Shown here piece by piece: positions 12,231 through 24,839 of a stretch of 64,000 nucleotides of DNA; the first letter of the stretch is position 1, and each line of letters starts with the position of its first letter. The stretch is from Apoda limacodes (lineage: Eukaryota > Arthropoda > Insecta > Lepidoptera > Limacodidae). Made by a program: the position numbers and the translations under genes. The stretch is taken from the NCBI GenBank assembly GCA_946406115.1, contig OX291553.1:4283001-4347000 (forward strand), written 5' to 3'. The notes beneath the pieces are model-generated. The model was not told the origin of the DNA and did not search any database. It saw only the letters and a program-made list of their open reading frames with translations.

Positions 12231-12635
12231 TATTCCGATTTTTTACCTTGTTTCTAAAGCAGCAAAAATGACTATTAAACTTTACTGAGCAATACCAATC
12301 AATGCCCTGCCTTGATACACACTTAAAACCACAACATAATAATTCATGAAGTCGTTAGGCATTAGTAACAACATAGATGTCATTATGAAATTAGCGGGTT
12401 AATTATGGCTTAACTATATTTCACTTTCCACTAACGCGATTATTAACAGGATTAAGCCTTAATGGCCAAGCCATATTGGAAACACATTCGTCATATAAAA
12501 TATTAAATCTTCCCGAATTTCTCTTATTCGAATTTAATGTTCGAACAAAAACAGTTTGAAATCCCAAGTAATGAAGGTTAATTTTACAGTTGAAGATGTT
12601 TAAATTGTTTCTGTTTTGTCGCTGTACTTAACGAG

Positions 12636-12643
12636 GATAAAAG
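12636..12643 (+). promoter_or_regulatory. TATA-like box of lectin gene 1
   Basis: GATAAAAG lies about 65 bp before the start codon. The surrounding sequence (TGTTTTGTCGCTGTACTTAA..CGAGGATAAAAGTAG) aligns with the lectin 2 promoter (TTATGTCGCTATTTTAAG..CGAGTATAAAAGAAG), which carries the stronger TATAAAAG. Conservation between paralogues supports a core promoter role. Confidence 0.5.
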
Positions 12644-12704
12644 TAGTACGGTCGGAGAATTAAATTTATTTATTATATCAACTAAACAGCGTAGGTTCTC
12701 AGCA

Positions 12705-15700
12705 ATGGACTACAGTCAATTTATATTTTTACTTGTGCTCTCGTTGGGCATGGTGATCGGTAAGCAGAAACTTATTCTTTTTTACTATCTGATCGTAAGT
12801 TATTATTTTTAGGGTACCGTATTTCATTTGCAAACCGAAGCCCGAAACTATAGGTTTTGTTATATCCATTCATACCTATGTTCCAGCTTTATAACTGTGA
12901 ATTCTTAACATTAATTGTGATAAATCTTTACAGGAATGTGACTTATGTGATTCCTTGTATAAGAGGTTTTATAACTAAATAAATAAAAATAAGGGTAACT
13001 CTTCAGACATAGAACTGAGAGATATTTTTTTTGCGATCGCCATTAGCAGAGTGTCTCTAGATTAGTAAGGGTGCTTCGCTACATATTTGGCTATAATTGT
13101 GAGCTGCGAGTTAGAATCACCAAATCTTTAAAATGGATACAATGTTTTACGTTGATCCTTTACTGCCGTGAAGGAGGAGGGGGAGGGAGTTGCATTTGGG
13201 GGGTTACGCATCCCGATTTTTTTTTGATTTTTAAATGCTTTACTAGGGCTTGTGTCGTATCGTTTTCTTATGAAACTGACACAAAGAATTTAGTTTTACA
13301 TTATGATTGGTGTGATATTACCGAATACCCGAAACCTACAAATATAATTATTGTAATAACATATTTTTGTTCTTGGAACTATAAGAACAGTTCCTGTTTC
13401 TTTAACTTTCTATTTAATATACAGAGTGTGAGCTTCAGTGCGATTACACTCCTTATGAAGATGCTGAAGTGTGGTTGAAGTATCACAAGGATCCAGCAGA
13501 TTGGGAAACAGCGCGGCTGCAGTGTGCTGCCGAAGGTAAGGGAAACTAACACAAAATTTTAGTACAATAGCAGATTGTGTCACAACGGACCAAAATGTAT
13601 TGAAGTCGATAGTGATTTTTTTAATCCAGAGCGAAGCGATGGATTCTGGAGCATATTCTAAGCGTTGCTAGGGATTTGAAGTACGTCGCCCGAGGTTAAA
13701 TATTTTTGGCACCGTGTGGTACTCTCTGCTTTTCATCCCCTCTATAGGAAAAATTATAAGAGATGCTCTTAGTAGTGACTAATACTTATATTTACATAAC
13801 CAAATTACAAATTTATATTTCTCTCGAATTATTTGGGAGTTAATTGTATGTGACAGTTTCTGCGTTTAATTTTAGCATTTCTGGTGTAAATAAACTTACT
13901 TGCACTGCTAGAACTCATCTTTTATTCAATTTGTTTGAATAAAATCAAAATTATCTGCAATATTTTGATAAAAGCTAATCAAACATAAGTTCGGTAGCCA
14001 TTACCGCACGAGCAACTTCTCTTAAGTTTTTTAGCGATAAAAAACAAACCGCTATACCGATTTTGCTTAAACTCATTTTAGATTTAAGTCATAACGAGGC
14101 ATATCGATTGATATGGTCACGAGACAAATTGATCCATTGGTTCTTGAGATATCGAGGGACGAATTCTCCAGACCTCAAAACTTAAAGAAAACGCAAATTT
14201 AGCTATTTTGATTTTCGGACTTATTGTAATAACTTCCCTGAAGAGACGTTAAAAAACGAGTAAGAGGTTCCCGCGTATTTTTTCCTAAATTTGGTTAACT
14301 AATGCCGCGTCGGCATGCACGCTTTTTTATCGAAGCGAATTGCGTTCAAACTTTTTAAGAATAGTGTTTCAAATTCTAAAGTAATTTCGTCACTGTTTGT
14401 AAGTGCGCCGGAATGACCCACTTTGCTCGCACTAATCGAGGAACCCTTTGCCTCTTTTCGAATAGATGGGACGAATAAGATAATTTTACTTTTTACGACT
14501 TTTTTTTTTACTAACTACAAATAAGTTTATAATCGTAAAAACATATTTTTTGTGATGTAACAAAAAATTTACGGTTTTCAGATTTTATCCTTTATGTGTG
14601 CTACATGGCATTGCTTTTTGCCAAATTTCATGTTTCTAGGTCAATGGGAATTACCCCATAGGTTTTGATTTATTTGTGTTACCATATGCAAAAAAAATAA
14701 GTGTATTTTGGGTATATTTTTTTATTGCATTAACTTAGAAGCTTGATATTTTTACAACTTCATGGGACCGTGGCGTAGACCTTGGTATTTTATATTAATT
14801 TCAATCAGATACCTTCACGCGGTCCTGAGAAAAAGTGATCCTATAAGGGTTCCTCTTTTCCTTTTGAGGTACGGAACTCTTAAAACTAAAAAATATTAAG
14901 TGTTACGTGGATTTTCCTGTGGATATTGAAGTATATCATAACACAACGTTAAATTCCTAATCGCTGACTAGCTTGGTCTGATTTCACGTTTTACTGTATT
15001 TGAGCGATTTGTTAAGCTTGAATTTTTATTATTTTTATACTAAAATTTAGCATAGTTAGCAGAGTGTAAATTCAAATTATTTAATACACTATACCGATTG
15101 TTTACAGGAGCACAGCTGGCCTCACCCACCTCGAATCTATTACTTATATTAAACAATATCGTCCAAAAATTTGCATCGACTCCAGTGTTTACCGGAATCC
15201 GCATATTTTATTTTACAGGAAGTTTTGTGTCTGTTGAAGGTAAGATAAATAGAATTAAAATCAATAATATAAACATTTTTGCGAAACAAATTTTGAGTCG
15301 CTCGAGATGGAATAGTGAATTAAGTACATTGTGTAAAGGAAAAAGGTGGTAAGGAATTTTTACTAACGATAAGCGGCATGGACGTAGAGACAAAAAAACG
15401 ATACTTAGACAATTTATGAATTAAAACGTTTTGGCTGAAGTTCAAACTTGTAAAAGCTCGCTTGGCGCGTAGTTCTTTAAACATACTTAATAGAATAGGC
15501 GTGATATTACCGCCCGTGAGGTCTATAAACGCGCGCTTTGCTTTAAAAAAGTAAATTTTACAAAGAAAAACCCCGTGGGAGTAATTAGGGTCTTAGCACC
15601 CGCTTTACTTGCACGTAATGACACTGTTTACAAGTAAGTGTTATAAAAAAAATTTTTTCCCTTATGTTGTAGCACGTTTGTCATATTTGGTTAAAGCTAG

Positions 15701-18700
15701 GCTTGTGCAAAAGAAGTGTGGAAAACATTTGTTTGTATGGAAATAATTCTTATCAATTTCCTCCTTCTGACATCAGCATAGTAATCATATGATACATGGT
15801 GCACACCAAAACAGAAATATACACCAATCACCTAACATGTTTCATAGCCGGCCTTATTACCAAAGAACAATCTCAACCAGATAAACCTTTGGGTAAAATC
15901 ACAAAAAATAACACAAGTGGTGCTGTGTCGAAGAAAGTAAGCCAAAGTTAAAATAAATTTCTCATATAGGTAAATATGCGATAAACTACATTAAAATTCA
16001 CATACAAGACAATATATTTAACTAGGACAATAATAATGTAAATTTAAGAAGGAAAAAAGTGTTATTAATATACAAATAAAAACAGGCCAAGTGTAAGTTG
16101 AACTCGCGCACCGAGGGTTCCGTACCTGAGATATATAGTTACGTAATTTACAAACACTGACAAAAAATGTGTGCCGCCTTTATGCGGTCACCCATCTAAG
16201 TACTGACCAAGCCCGACGTTGCTTAGCTTTGAATATCGTTTCCAGCAAACAAATGTGTTACTGTGTCTCTTAATAATAAGCTAAATGGCGCTGTAACGTT
16301 ATTATTTGTTGTTATACTTTAGAGCTCAAACACACAATAGCTGCAAGATAGAAAGCAACTATGTTATTAAGACTTATAAACAGTTACACATTTTTCACTG
16401 CAAGTTAGAATAGTAATATACAGTTTTTACGATAGAACAAAACAACCAAACTGTGTTTCTTGTTTGAGGACTTCCCAAACAAATGTGTTAGTGTGTCTCT
16501 TTATACTAATGCTAGATGTCGTTCTATCGGTAATTTAAAGTGGCAATAGCTTTGGCCAGTCTCACAGTTGGCTTTGTTGTTATACTTTCTAAACTTACTG
16601 ACTTGTTTAACTCTAGTTCTCCCAATTTTTAACTACAAGTTTGAAGTTTGTATGAATTAACTTTTTTTACGATTGACCAAAAACAACGAAAATGTGTTTC
16701 TTGTATTGTATTGCTTAAATTTTAACTTTTTTACCTTTCATAACTTGTTAGATATTCCTCCATTATAACACATACTCTGTGAAAAATTCAGATTTCTACC
16801 TATTTCAGTCTAAAAGAAAGAGCCTTTTAATGTTCGGTCAGACAGACAACGTAGGCTTAGTAATAGGGCTCCGTTGGCACCTTCTGGGTACGGAACCCTA
16901 AAATAGATATATTTTATGTAGCTCTTAAGAAATATAACAATAGACTCTATAAGATATGGAAATTAATCAATTATTTTGCTAAAAATAAAAAATATAACCA
17001 ATGTTCTCCCGTTAGAGTAATAATCGGTAACAAATTAATAATTGCCGAAAAAATGTGATTTTGTTGTTGTTCTAACACAATTTTGCAAAATTAGTTCTGT
17101 TTTAGCTGAAATAATCAACATGAACTACCTACTCTCACTTAACACATTAGAACAATACTAGTTGTGGGATCAATGGGATATAATAACTACCAAAACAATA
17201 AAATGCATTAAGAACTTCCAAGTTTACTTAGACACTATACAGTATGCACTTAGACAACATAGGTTTTCTTTATAAAAACAAAAAGGTACGACTACGGAAA
17301 TTTCGTTTTTAATTTAGTTTTAATAGATTGACCTGACGATGCGATAAAACGCGAAACCAGTTTTAAAAATTATATATTGTGAAACAAGTACAAAGATGTT
17401 TTAGTCTTACAAACACAAGTAGTGATTGTGACTGTAATAAATCTCCGGCTACATATACATAGATAAAGTTTCTTAAATTAATGATAATATTCACATGCAG
17501 AATTTAGTTTTATTTGACAAAATGCATTTAGGGTTAGGTATTTTATTAACCTGAAGAAAGCGTTTAATAAAATTAGTCAAACAATTTACTAGATAAATCT
17601 AAGCCATGAAGTGATATTGAAACAGCACAAAAATGTTTGAATCATATCTTGCAAATCGTTATCAAATTCTTTAAATCGATGATAGTTTAAGTCAACCTGT
17701 CTAACTAAAATCAGGAGTTCCGCAAGGATTTATGTTAAGTCTGTTGCTTATCCTTATATAATATATACTACTTATGTATTATATATTATACAGTATTAGC
17801 AATGCTTGATTATGACATTTGTGGTTATATGCCAACCATAATTTTATTATATATATTATATATTACTTTGTCCATTCTGAACAAAACCCAAAGATCCTCA
17901 AGATTTAATAGGCAATTAGTTGAAACAAAATTTGTTAACAATTAATTTTGAAAAATCGTCTTATGTAATTTGATCAGCCAAAAAACAAAAAATCCACTGA
18001 TGATTCTTGTTACTAAGCTTAAATGGACAAATCAAGAAAAATATTTTGTTTTAATACTAGACAGACAACTAACTTTTAGAAGACTTATTGACTTAGTAAA
18101 ATCGAAAATAATTCTACTAACAGGAGCAAGAACATTCAATTTAAGGGTATACAGATACATAATAAATTAACCGACCACAAAAAAATGTGTGTTTTTAAAT
18201 TTCTAAAAACACAGACTAAAATAATACTTACTCTGTGCTAAAATTATACATGGTAGATTTTTTAATTAATAAACTTAAAACTAAATAAGCTAACAACTAA
18301 AAAATGAAACCTACTTCTTATGAGCATCTCAGTTAATTAAGTAACTAAAACTTACTAACTAATTACCATAATAGCCAACTCTGAACTATTCTCAATTTTT
18401 TTGTGTTTTTAAATATTTCTCTAAAATAAGTGAAGCATTAAATTTATATGAGGGATAATTTTTTTAAACCGAAAAAAACTTTCAGGCGGTTCCCTTGCTG
18501 AAATTGCCCAAACGTCAGTAACAGCTAATGAACCACCGGTAGAAGACAGCGATAAAGTAAAATGCTTGGTATTGAACCAAAATGGTGAGATAGAACATGT
18601 AGAATGTAACCAACACTACCCGTACATTTGCTACAAGAGTTACGAAAAAGTTCAAAGAGGATGTGATACAGGTATGTAATTAACAGGTTTGTTATTAAGA

Positions 18701-20402
18701 GTCTAGCAGGATAGCCTAGACTAGTCTACAGGAATTTACAGCCAAACACAGCCTTACGACTTTATCTATTTAAGTTCCATTTCACACATATTTACACATC
18801 GCCTCTTTACTCTTTATTTATTACAAGTAAAAAATTAAAAGACATTATTCTCTTATACCTACTTTATTACTATATGTGCTATTTATTTTTAAAATGGGCT
18901 TAAAAGTTTTTAAAAAAAGGTTTTGTAAAACTAAACAGAATTGTAATCTTTTTGAATAAAGCTAAATGATTATTTATTGTAGTTAAGCTGCTTAACTGAA
19001 TAAAAAAAAATTAACCTTAGCTGGAAGTGAAATAATTTTGTAAACTTTTGAATAACAAAATTTACACAATTTTACAGGGTATAAATTATGGACCAGCATT
19101 AATAGCTGTCATAAATTACACAGTGAACTGTTAACCCATGACCAGGCGGAAGAGGTCTGCGCACAGGAGGGTGGGCATCTGGTCGTCATCAATACTTTTT
19201 ACGAAAGCCTGGCTGTCAAAGCTCTTTTAAAACATTCTTCTAACAGTACATATCATTCGAGAATTGGGTTCAGAAAAGTCAACGGAACATGGATAACTGT
19301 TAATGGTTTGTACAATATTTATTTCTTTCTTTTTAAAAAATTCTCATCGTTCTCATTATCTCAGTGCACGAATAATGTTGTAAAAATTATGGTGTTATGA
19401 TATTTTAAAGGATATTCTCGCATTTTCTCAAACATTTACCGACACCTGCAATTGACGTTGAGTATGATTTAAACGACACCTTGCGGTTTTTTTTATTTAA
19501 TCTATTAAGGAAAGGTCTTAAGTATTTTGTGATACGATTTTCCTGAAGTTGTTTAATCATCATTGTACTAATAAGAAATCGTAGCTATTACTTAGTGACA
19601 AATCAAAAAAGGGCTTATTTTGAGGATCTCAAATATTTTTTTTTTTTATAATTTTAAATGAATAGTTTAACATTATTCATTATTCAGAAAATGTAAGAAA
19701 ATTGACCGTACTCCCTCTTATCTACAAAACTACTGAGCCTAATTTTGAAACAATACAGAAAATAGTTTTCTGCTTATAGATTACAAGAAAACCTATAAGA
19801 ACTCTTAGAATAATTAGGGGAGGGTACGAACCCTTAGTGCGTAAGTACGACTTGCACTTGACTGATTTTCAGTGATGTGATCTCCACATTATTTTTAGTG
19901 GTCCTATCCTAATTTTTTTTTATTTTTCAAAATGTTAACACAAAATTATATACCGGATATAGTTTTAAAAACACTTTTTTTAATTGTTTCTGAAGAAAAT
20001 GACTGTGACAGACGAAATGGAATTACTATAATATTTTGATTTCGGTACCGCACATCAGATCAAATTGTATAGTTAACCATTTATTTTCCATTTTTTCTAA
20101 AACTGCATATTTCATTAACAATCGCAGGACAATGATCAAATCTTGGATTGAGTTTATAAAATATATTTCTTTTTTATTTAAAATTTAAAACTTTTACGAC
20201 AGGTAAAACATTAGCCGAGGAGGGATATAGCAAGTTTGCACGTGGAGAACCAAATAATTTGGGAGGTAACGAAGATTGTGGTAGCGTTGAACGAGATTCC
20301 GGAATGCTTAATGATATCCCCTGCGACACCACTAACTTGAACTTTATATGTGAGAAGCATCCATACTGCGTTGACAAAGAATCCAAAATAAACATTTTTT
20401 GA
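12705..20402 (+). CDS. Dual-CRD C-type lectin (immulectin-like), gene 1
   Basis: Six exons: 12705-12759, 13425-13535, 15108-15239, 18486-18671, 19078-19305, 20203-20402, all GT-AG and all split after the first codon base; the joined frame is open for 303 residues to TGA 20400-20402. Residues 1-19 form a hydrophobic signal peptide. CRD1 (about 21-150) comes from exons 2-4, with WLKYHKDPADWETARLQC, GAQLASPT and YPYICYK. CRD2 (about 162-290) comes from exons 5-6, with WTSINSCHKL, the carbohydrate motif EPN at 253-255 and LND at 273-275 in the WND position. CRD1 has EPP at 115-117 instead of EPN or QPD. Layout and length fit lepidopteran immulectins: secreted haemolymph pattern-recognition lectins that bind microbial surface sugars. 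Sugar specificity (mannose-type, from EPN) is inferred for CRD2 only. A polyadenylation signal follows at 20445-20450. Confidence 0.9.
14690..14890. repeat. Interspersed repeat fragment in lectin 1 intron 2
   Basis: It ends AAAGTGATCCTATAAGGGTTCC..TTTTGAGGTACGGAACTCTTAAAA. Endings of the type GGTACGGAACCCTAAAA are very common in lepidopteran genomes (recalled, not searched). The related complete-looking copy lies at 16085-16903. Class unknown. Confidence 0.4.
16085..16903. repeat. Interspersed element with AGGGTTCCGTACC ends in lectin 1 intron 3
   Basis: GGCCAAGTGTAAGTTGAACT and AGGGTTCCGTACC (16114-16126) open the element, and GGGTACGGAACCCTAAAA (16886-16903) closes it; the 13-bp block is inverted. 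Inside lie two diverged direct copies of about 235 bp (about 16240-16470 and 16476-16712), each starting AAACAAATGTGTTA(C/G)TGTGTCTCTT. Non-coding; superfamily not assigned. Confidence 0.5.
17560..18170 (+). pseudogene. Reverse-transcriptase relic in lectin 1 intron 3
   Basis: In broken frames one reads KKAFNKIS (a DLSKAFD-like block), SYLANRYQ, GVPQGFMLSLLLILI (a GVPQGS.LGPLLFLIYIND block) and LILDRQLTF, the order of palm and thumb motifs in jockey/CR1-group LINEs. Many stops and indels are present. A matching relic sits at the same relative position in lectin 2 (46030-46440). Confidence 0.65.
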
Positions 20403-23400
20403 TTTAATCACTTTATTTTTAACTTAATTACAATAATCAAATTAAATAAATAAAAAGTTTTTCTTCTATTTTTTTGAGGACGCGTGCGCCCTTAACAATG
20501 TGCGTATTAAGGACAACACTTAAATTGCTTGTGCAGTGATTTGCCGGCTCAATTTCGCGTGATTTCTCGAACGACTAATATCTGTTTTTATCTATGACTG
20601 AATAATATCTGTTTTTATCTATGACATAACGATAAATCGTTTTGTCTCACATAACGCGTAACGGTTTCTCACTAAATTGGTGCATCAATAACTTGATAAA
20701 TATATGTATTACTTATTAAACCTGTAATTTGGAAATGGTTGGTAAATTATGAATAAGTGAATTTCTAAATATATTCATATTTTTGTACGCTTGGATAGTG
20801 GGCTTGTGGGATTAAATTAACATATATGTTTTGTACCGTTGCTATCGGGGCCGCGCCATACGCACGAAACGAACGCAACCTGTGTTTTGTTTTCTGGCAA
20901 CTCTACTCTAGTCTCTACTCTAATACTCTACTTTGTGGTTGTCATTAGTCTGAAAAATGAACATATTGTAAATCAAAGTTTTTTCCCTTTTTGACTTAAA
21001 AATAACCTATTTTCTCCGAAAAGTGTTATAGTGTTTTTTAGGTATCTAAATGGTGTAGTGTACTCCAGTCTAACCTAAAACATAATTATGTCTAACTACC
21101 TATATAGCGTACCATTATGTGGGATTTAATTGAATACCTAATGTATTCATAGAGAAGTAGCTATAGGTCTAATTATCTGTTGAATATACAAAAATAAGAT
21201 AGTCGAACATTATAAATAGATAAACATAAATTGGGGTTCGAAATAATTGCGCGGTAAAAGATAAGACAGCGCTGCATTAGATATTTATGTCTATCGTAGT
21301 TTTTGTTTCGATGAATGGTAAAGTAGCTTAAAACAGTACGACTCGCGGTGTAAAAATAATAATAAAACTGTGTGCCCAAATCGAATGATCGTCACGTGAC
21401 CATGTCATGCGATGACGTCACAAAACCTCTTTGAAGACGAAATAAAAATACGGGAAATAGGGATATCTCCTAATTAGTGCGTGTAAAAGAGATAAAAAAA
21501 AAAGAAATCGTTCGCTCGCTTGATTTTGGCGCCACGGCGCTAGAGACTGTCGTGACAGAGTCCTCTCTCTCCCATTCGAAATTCAAAATTCGTGAGCGAT
21601 TTTGCATAATGGAGTGTTTCACGCCTTTTTTTGAGTCGAGTTATACGGGAAGCGTCCCACCTCCCGCATTCTTAAATAGAGTTTTGACAAATATCGGTTA
21701 AAGAGTGTGCTACCCGCGTTTTTCTTAGTAAATAGTGTTTGCAATTACAAAGTGCAAATGTGAATAAATAATAAAACTTTAAGTGGTTATTTACATTGAA
21801 TTAACATCGAACCGTGTACCTGTGTGTAACCGTGAAGGTGTTAGGAGTGTTTGGGATGGCAGATTTTTGGTGTCTCGTCGATCGATCCTTTCTAAGTAAG
21901 TGGGTTAGGTTTTATTTCTCAGAGGAAATAATTAAAGTTAAAGCATTAAAATTCCTCCTGAGTACAGCTATTTATCTAGAAATTTATTTGAAGAGTTTCT
22001 ATATGAATTGTTGTTGGGTAGGTAAATTATTAATAATAATGATGCTTTTGTTATGTGTTCCCAAAATATGTTTTGCATGTGAAAATTATAAAATTACCTA
22101 ACCTAGAGATGAGTGATAGGGTACGTGCTAACGGTTTAGGTACACAAATCACACACTGATGTTGTGGCAAACCGTACATAGGATATCTAGAGTTCTACTA
22201 TCGCATTTTAAGAATGTTATATAATCATTAAATTTAATAGATAACTACCTAAATTACTTAAAAATTAAATTAAATGTGCATAATAAAATACAAACAAAAT
22301 ACATGCCTTGGTTGACGATTTTAAGAACATGGCGCCGGGTCTAATTATTATTCTCGAATTTTACCTAACAGTGATAACTGTGAATTACCTTTTTGTACGA
22401 TTTAATTAGTGATTTTGATTGGCAAGGGCACTAAATTTAGTACCTTACAGATTGAGTAAAGATTTTCCTTTTTTTTTTTTTTTGAGAAAGGGTTTTTTAT
22501 GACAAATATGTGTTAAGTGAGTATTTCTTTCGAAAGTAGTTAATGGGACTGTAATGTCACAACCCTTTGATGCTAACGCTTCGTCGACAGACCTAGGGAT
22601 GTCGCAGTTAAAGTAAGATCTCTCCATTTTAATATCAGTATTAAAACAGGAATGGGTAGTAAGTAATGAGTAGAATAGGGCAGGTCTTTGTGTGACAGCG
22701 AAGCTCGAGTACTAGGGTGTAAGTAGAGCTGGTTTACTTTTAGGTCTTACTAGCTCGGCTCCACCCTACTCCGAGAAAGCTAAAGAGGTTGTTTAAATTT
22801 TATGAGTTCTAATCCGGATCAGGATTTAAATGATAAAATAGAAATTTTAATTTTGGTGTGTCCAGTAGGTAGTTGTATGAGACACCTATTCAATACTTAT
22901 CGATCTAAACTGTTAGCATAAATTAGTCCGGATTAGTTTTCGTCAAAGTTATGAGTGATAAGTTGTCGGGATACAGATTACTCCTTTCTTTTGGGAAGTT
23001 CGTTTTATTAATAAATAAATGACTCATTGTGTAGACGAATAGAATAAGAATTATATAGCTTTAGATTTTTGAATTTACTTCTTTATATTTTACTACGTCT
23101 ATTTTTTAAATGTAACAATTAAGTTATGCCAAAACAATGATAATAAAAAAAAATATATATATTTTTGCTTTATTCTTTTGATATAAAAAGAAAGAAAAAC
23201 ATTTACGGTAATCTTACTGAGACAATGACTGAACCTGGGTACGATATAAGTCCAACTTTGACCGAACAAATTAAACATGGATTTGTTTAAGGTGACATTA
23301 GTTGGTCTAGGGTCTGTCCATTTCTTCTTCGTAGAAAATCCTATTGTCATAGCGTATTATTATCCATGTAGGGCCCCCCTTAATAACTGATGAGCCGGGG

Positions 23401-23968
23401 GGGGGGGGGGGACCCCGACCTACCGGCGAAACGCGAAGGTTCTAATCACTCAAAATGCATATTGTTGATCTGACTAAAGTGTTAGATTTTTGAGTCAGCA
23501 ATGTGTTCATTACTGACTGAATAGTAGGAAAATACCTAATAAGACGGGCTACCTACCCATGTAAATTTTGTCGTCATAATTATATTAATTGACTGACTGT
23601 GACAAATTATTAAAAGTAACTATATTTAATCTTTACGTTATTCGCAATTTGTTCCATATTCATTAATATTATCTTAATATCTCAAGTTCGTAAGAGAAAG
23701 GTTGCACATGATGTCTCCTTTATAAGTTCTTGTACCTACGCAAAGAACGGAATTATTCACTGTTATCTGTAAGATGTCTAAATACTGAAAATTCCACGTT
23801 TACTAAGAGATTTTGGTTTGTAAGAAGAACTACCATGAAGACTAAATAGTACCTTGTGTAAAATATCTTATTATAGGGCCGTATGGTTGATTACCACCTT
23901 TACAGCAAACAAAGGGAATTATCTTCAGGGTGCAGAAATATTAGGTTAAATTCAATCGATCGTTTATC
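20403..23968. other. Intergenic region between the lectins, left part
   Basis: No gene with recognisable similarity is seen. Around 21390-21720 the sequence is richer in CpG, with CACGTGAC and ATGACGTCAC motifs, and is followed by an open stretch with an ATG (21856) and a strong donor-like GTAAGTG at 21896; this could be an unrecognised promoter and first exon but is unproven. A run of 15 G lies at 23397-23411 and a T-rich run near 22460-22482. Confidence 0.35.
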
Positions 23969-24140
23969 GACCAATTGCTGTAGTGGTTATAACGTTGGAC
24001 AAGCATACGAAGGGCCGCGGTTCGATTCCTACAGTAGTCCCATATGCTTTTTGTTTATTGTCTCGAACTGTAAAGTAAATCTAATTTCTTATGTTCGTTT
24101 TACTGGCATTTTGTTAGGTTAAATAAATAAATAAAATAAT
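23969..24140 (+). repeat. tRNA-derived SINE-like element
   Basis: GACCAATTGCTGTAGTGGTT, then GTTGGACAAGCATACGAAGG, then GGTTCGATTCC (24019-24029) resemble the A box, anticodon region and B box of a tRNA. The T stem (CGCGG/CCTAC) pairs at only two positions and the acceptor at five of seven, so this is not a functional tRNA. An AATAAATAAATAAA-like tail ends near 24137. A tRNA-headed SINE is the likeliest reading. Confidence 0.5.
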
Positions 24141-24839
24141 AGAAACTGAATTATTCAACGCTTACTCTTTGACAGGATTTCAATATTTTAGGAATTCCAT
24201 ATTTAGGGACCTTCAATTTATATTTTTTAGGTTACATCTTGTCTCTACCTTTTATGTCTTTTCTCAGTTTAGGATATAATTTAGGGCTCCCTTAAGTCCC
24301 CTTGACAGACGTTGTCCATTTAGGTGGTACATCTATTAAGGTAAGTAAACTTGTTCCTTTAATTTAGGATTTAATCGTACCTGTCATCATTAACAAAACA
24401 ATATCAATATGTCTAACTTATGTACATGACGAGAGAGTTGGTGAATAACTGATCCACGGATGTAGAACAAAAGTATGCTACATATTGAGATGTCTGTTTT
24501 TTCTGATAGATGAAAATCCTGAGATCCGTTTTATATATGTATATTAGGCTTTCATTACATTTCATCTTTTCAAGTTATACTTGCCAAGCGCGGGAATTGT
24601 GATTGCATATGCGACTTTATGTTCCTTACATCGTAAGTGTTGCGTTTCGAATCATTGGCTAACTTTTTATAAATAAAAAGTCTTTTATTTCTTATAGAAA
24701 TTTGGTTTTCAAGTAGATGTTAGTATCAAGTTTTGACGTATAGTTAGTTTAAGTATTAGTTAAGTTTGTCGTGAGTTTTTATCTATTTTTTTCAATAATA
24801 AGAACCGTTCTGCTGGTAAAGGCCTCCTTCAAAGTGAGC

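Noticed and set aside
12555..12570. Kappa-B site upstream of lectin 1 (TGGGATTTC on the minus strand)
   Set aside because: Lacks the closing CC of GGGRNNYYCC and is not conserved upstream of lectin 2.
13071..13478. 135-codon open frame overlapping lectin 1 exon 2
   Set aside because: It reads exon 2 in the wrong frame; the lectin frame with GT-AG borders explains the sequence.
16237..16712. CRISPR-like or satellite array
   Set aside because: Only two diverged ~235-bp copies without spacers; an ordinary duplication in a repeat of a eukaryotic intron.
23969..24042. Functional tRNA gene
   Set aside because: B-box present but the T and D stems do not pair properly; a tRNA-derived SINE head fits better.
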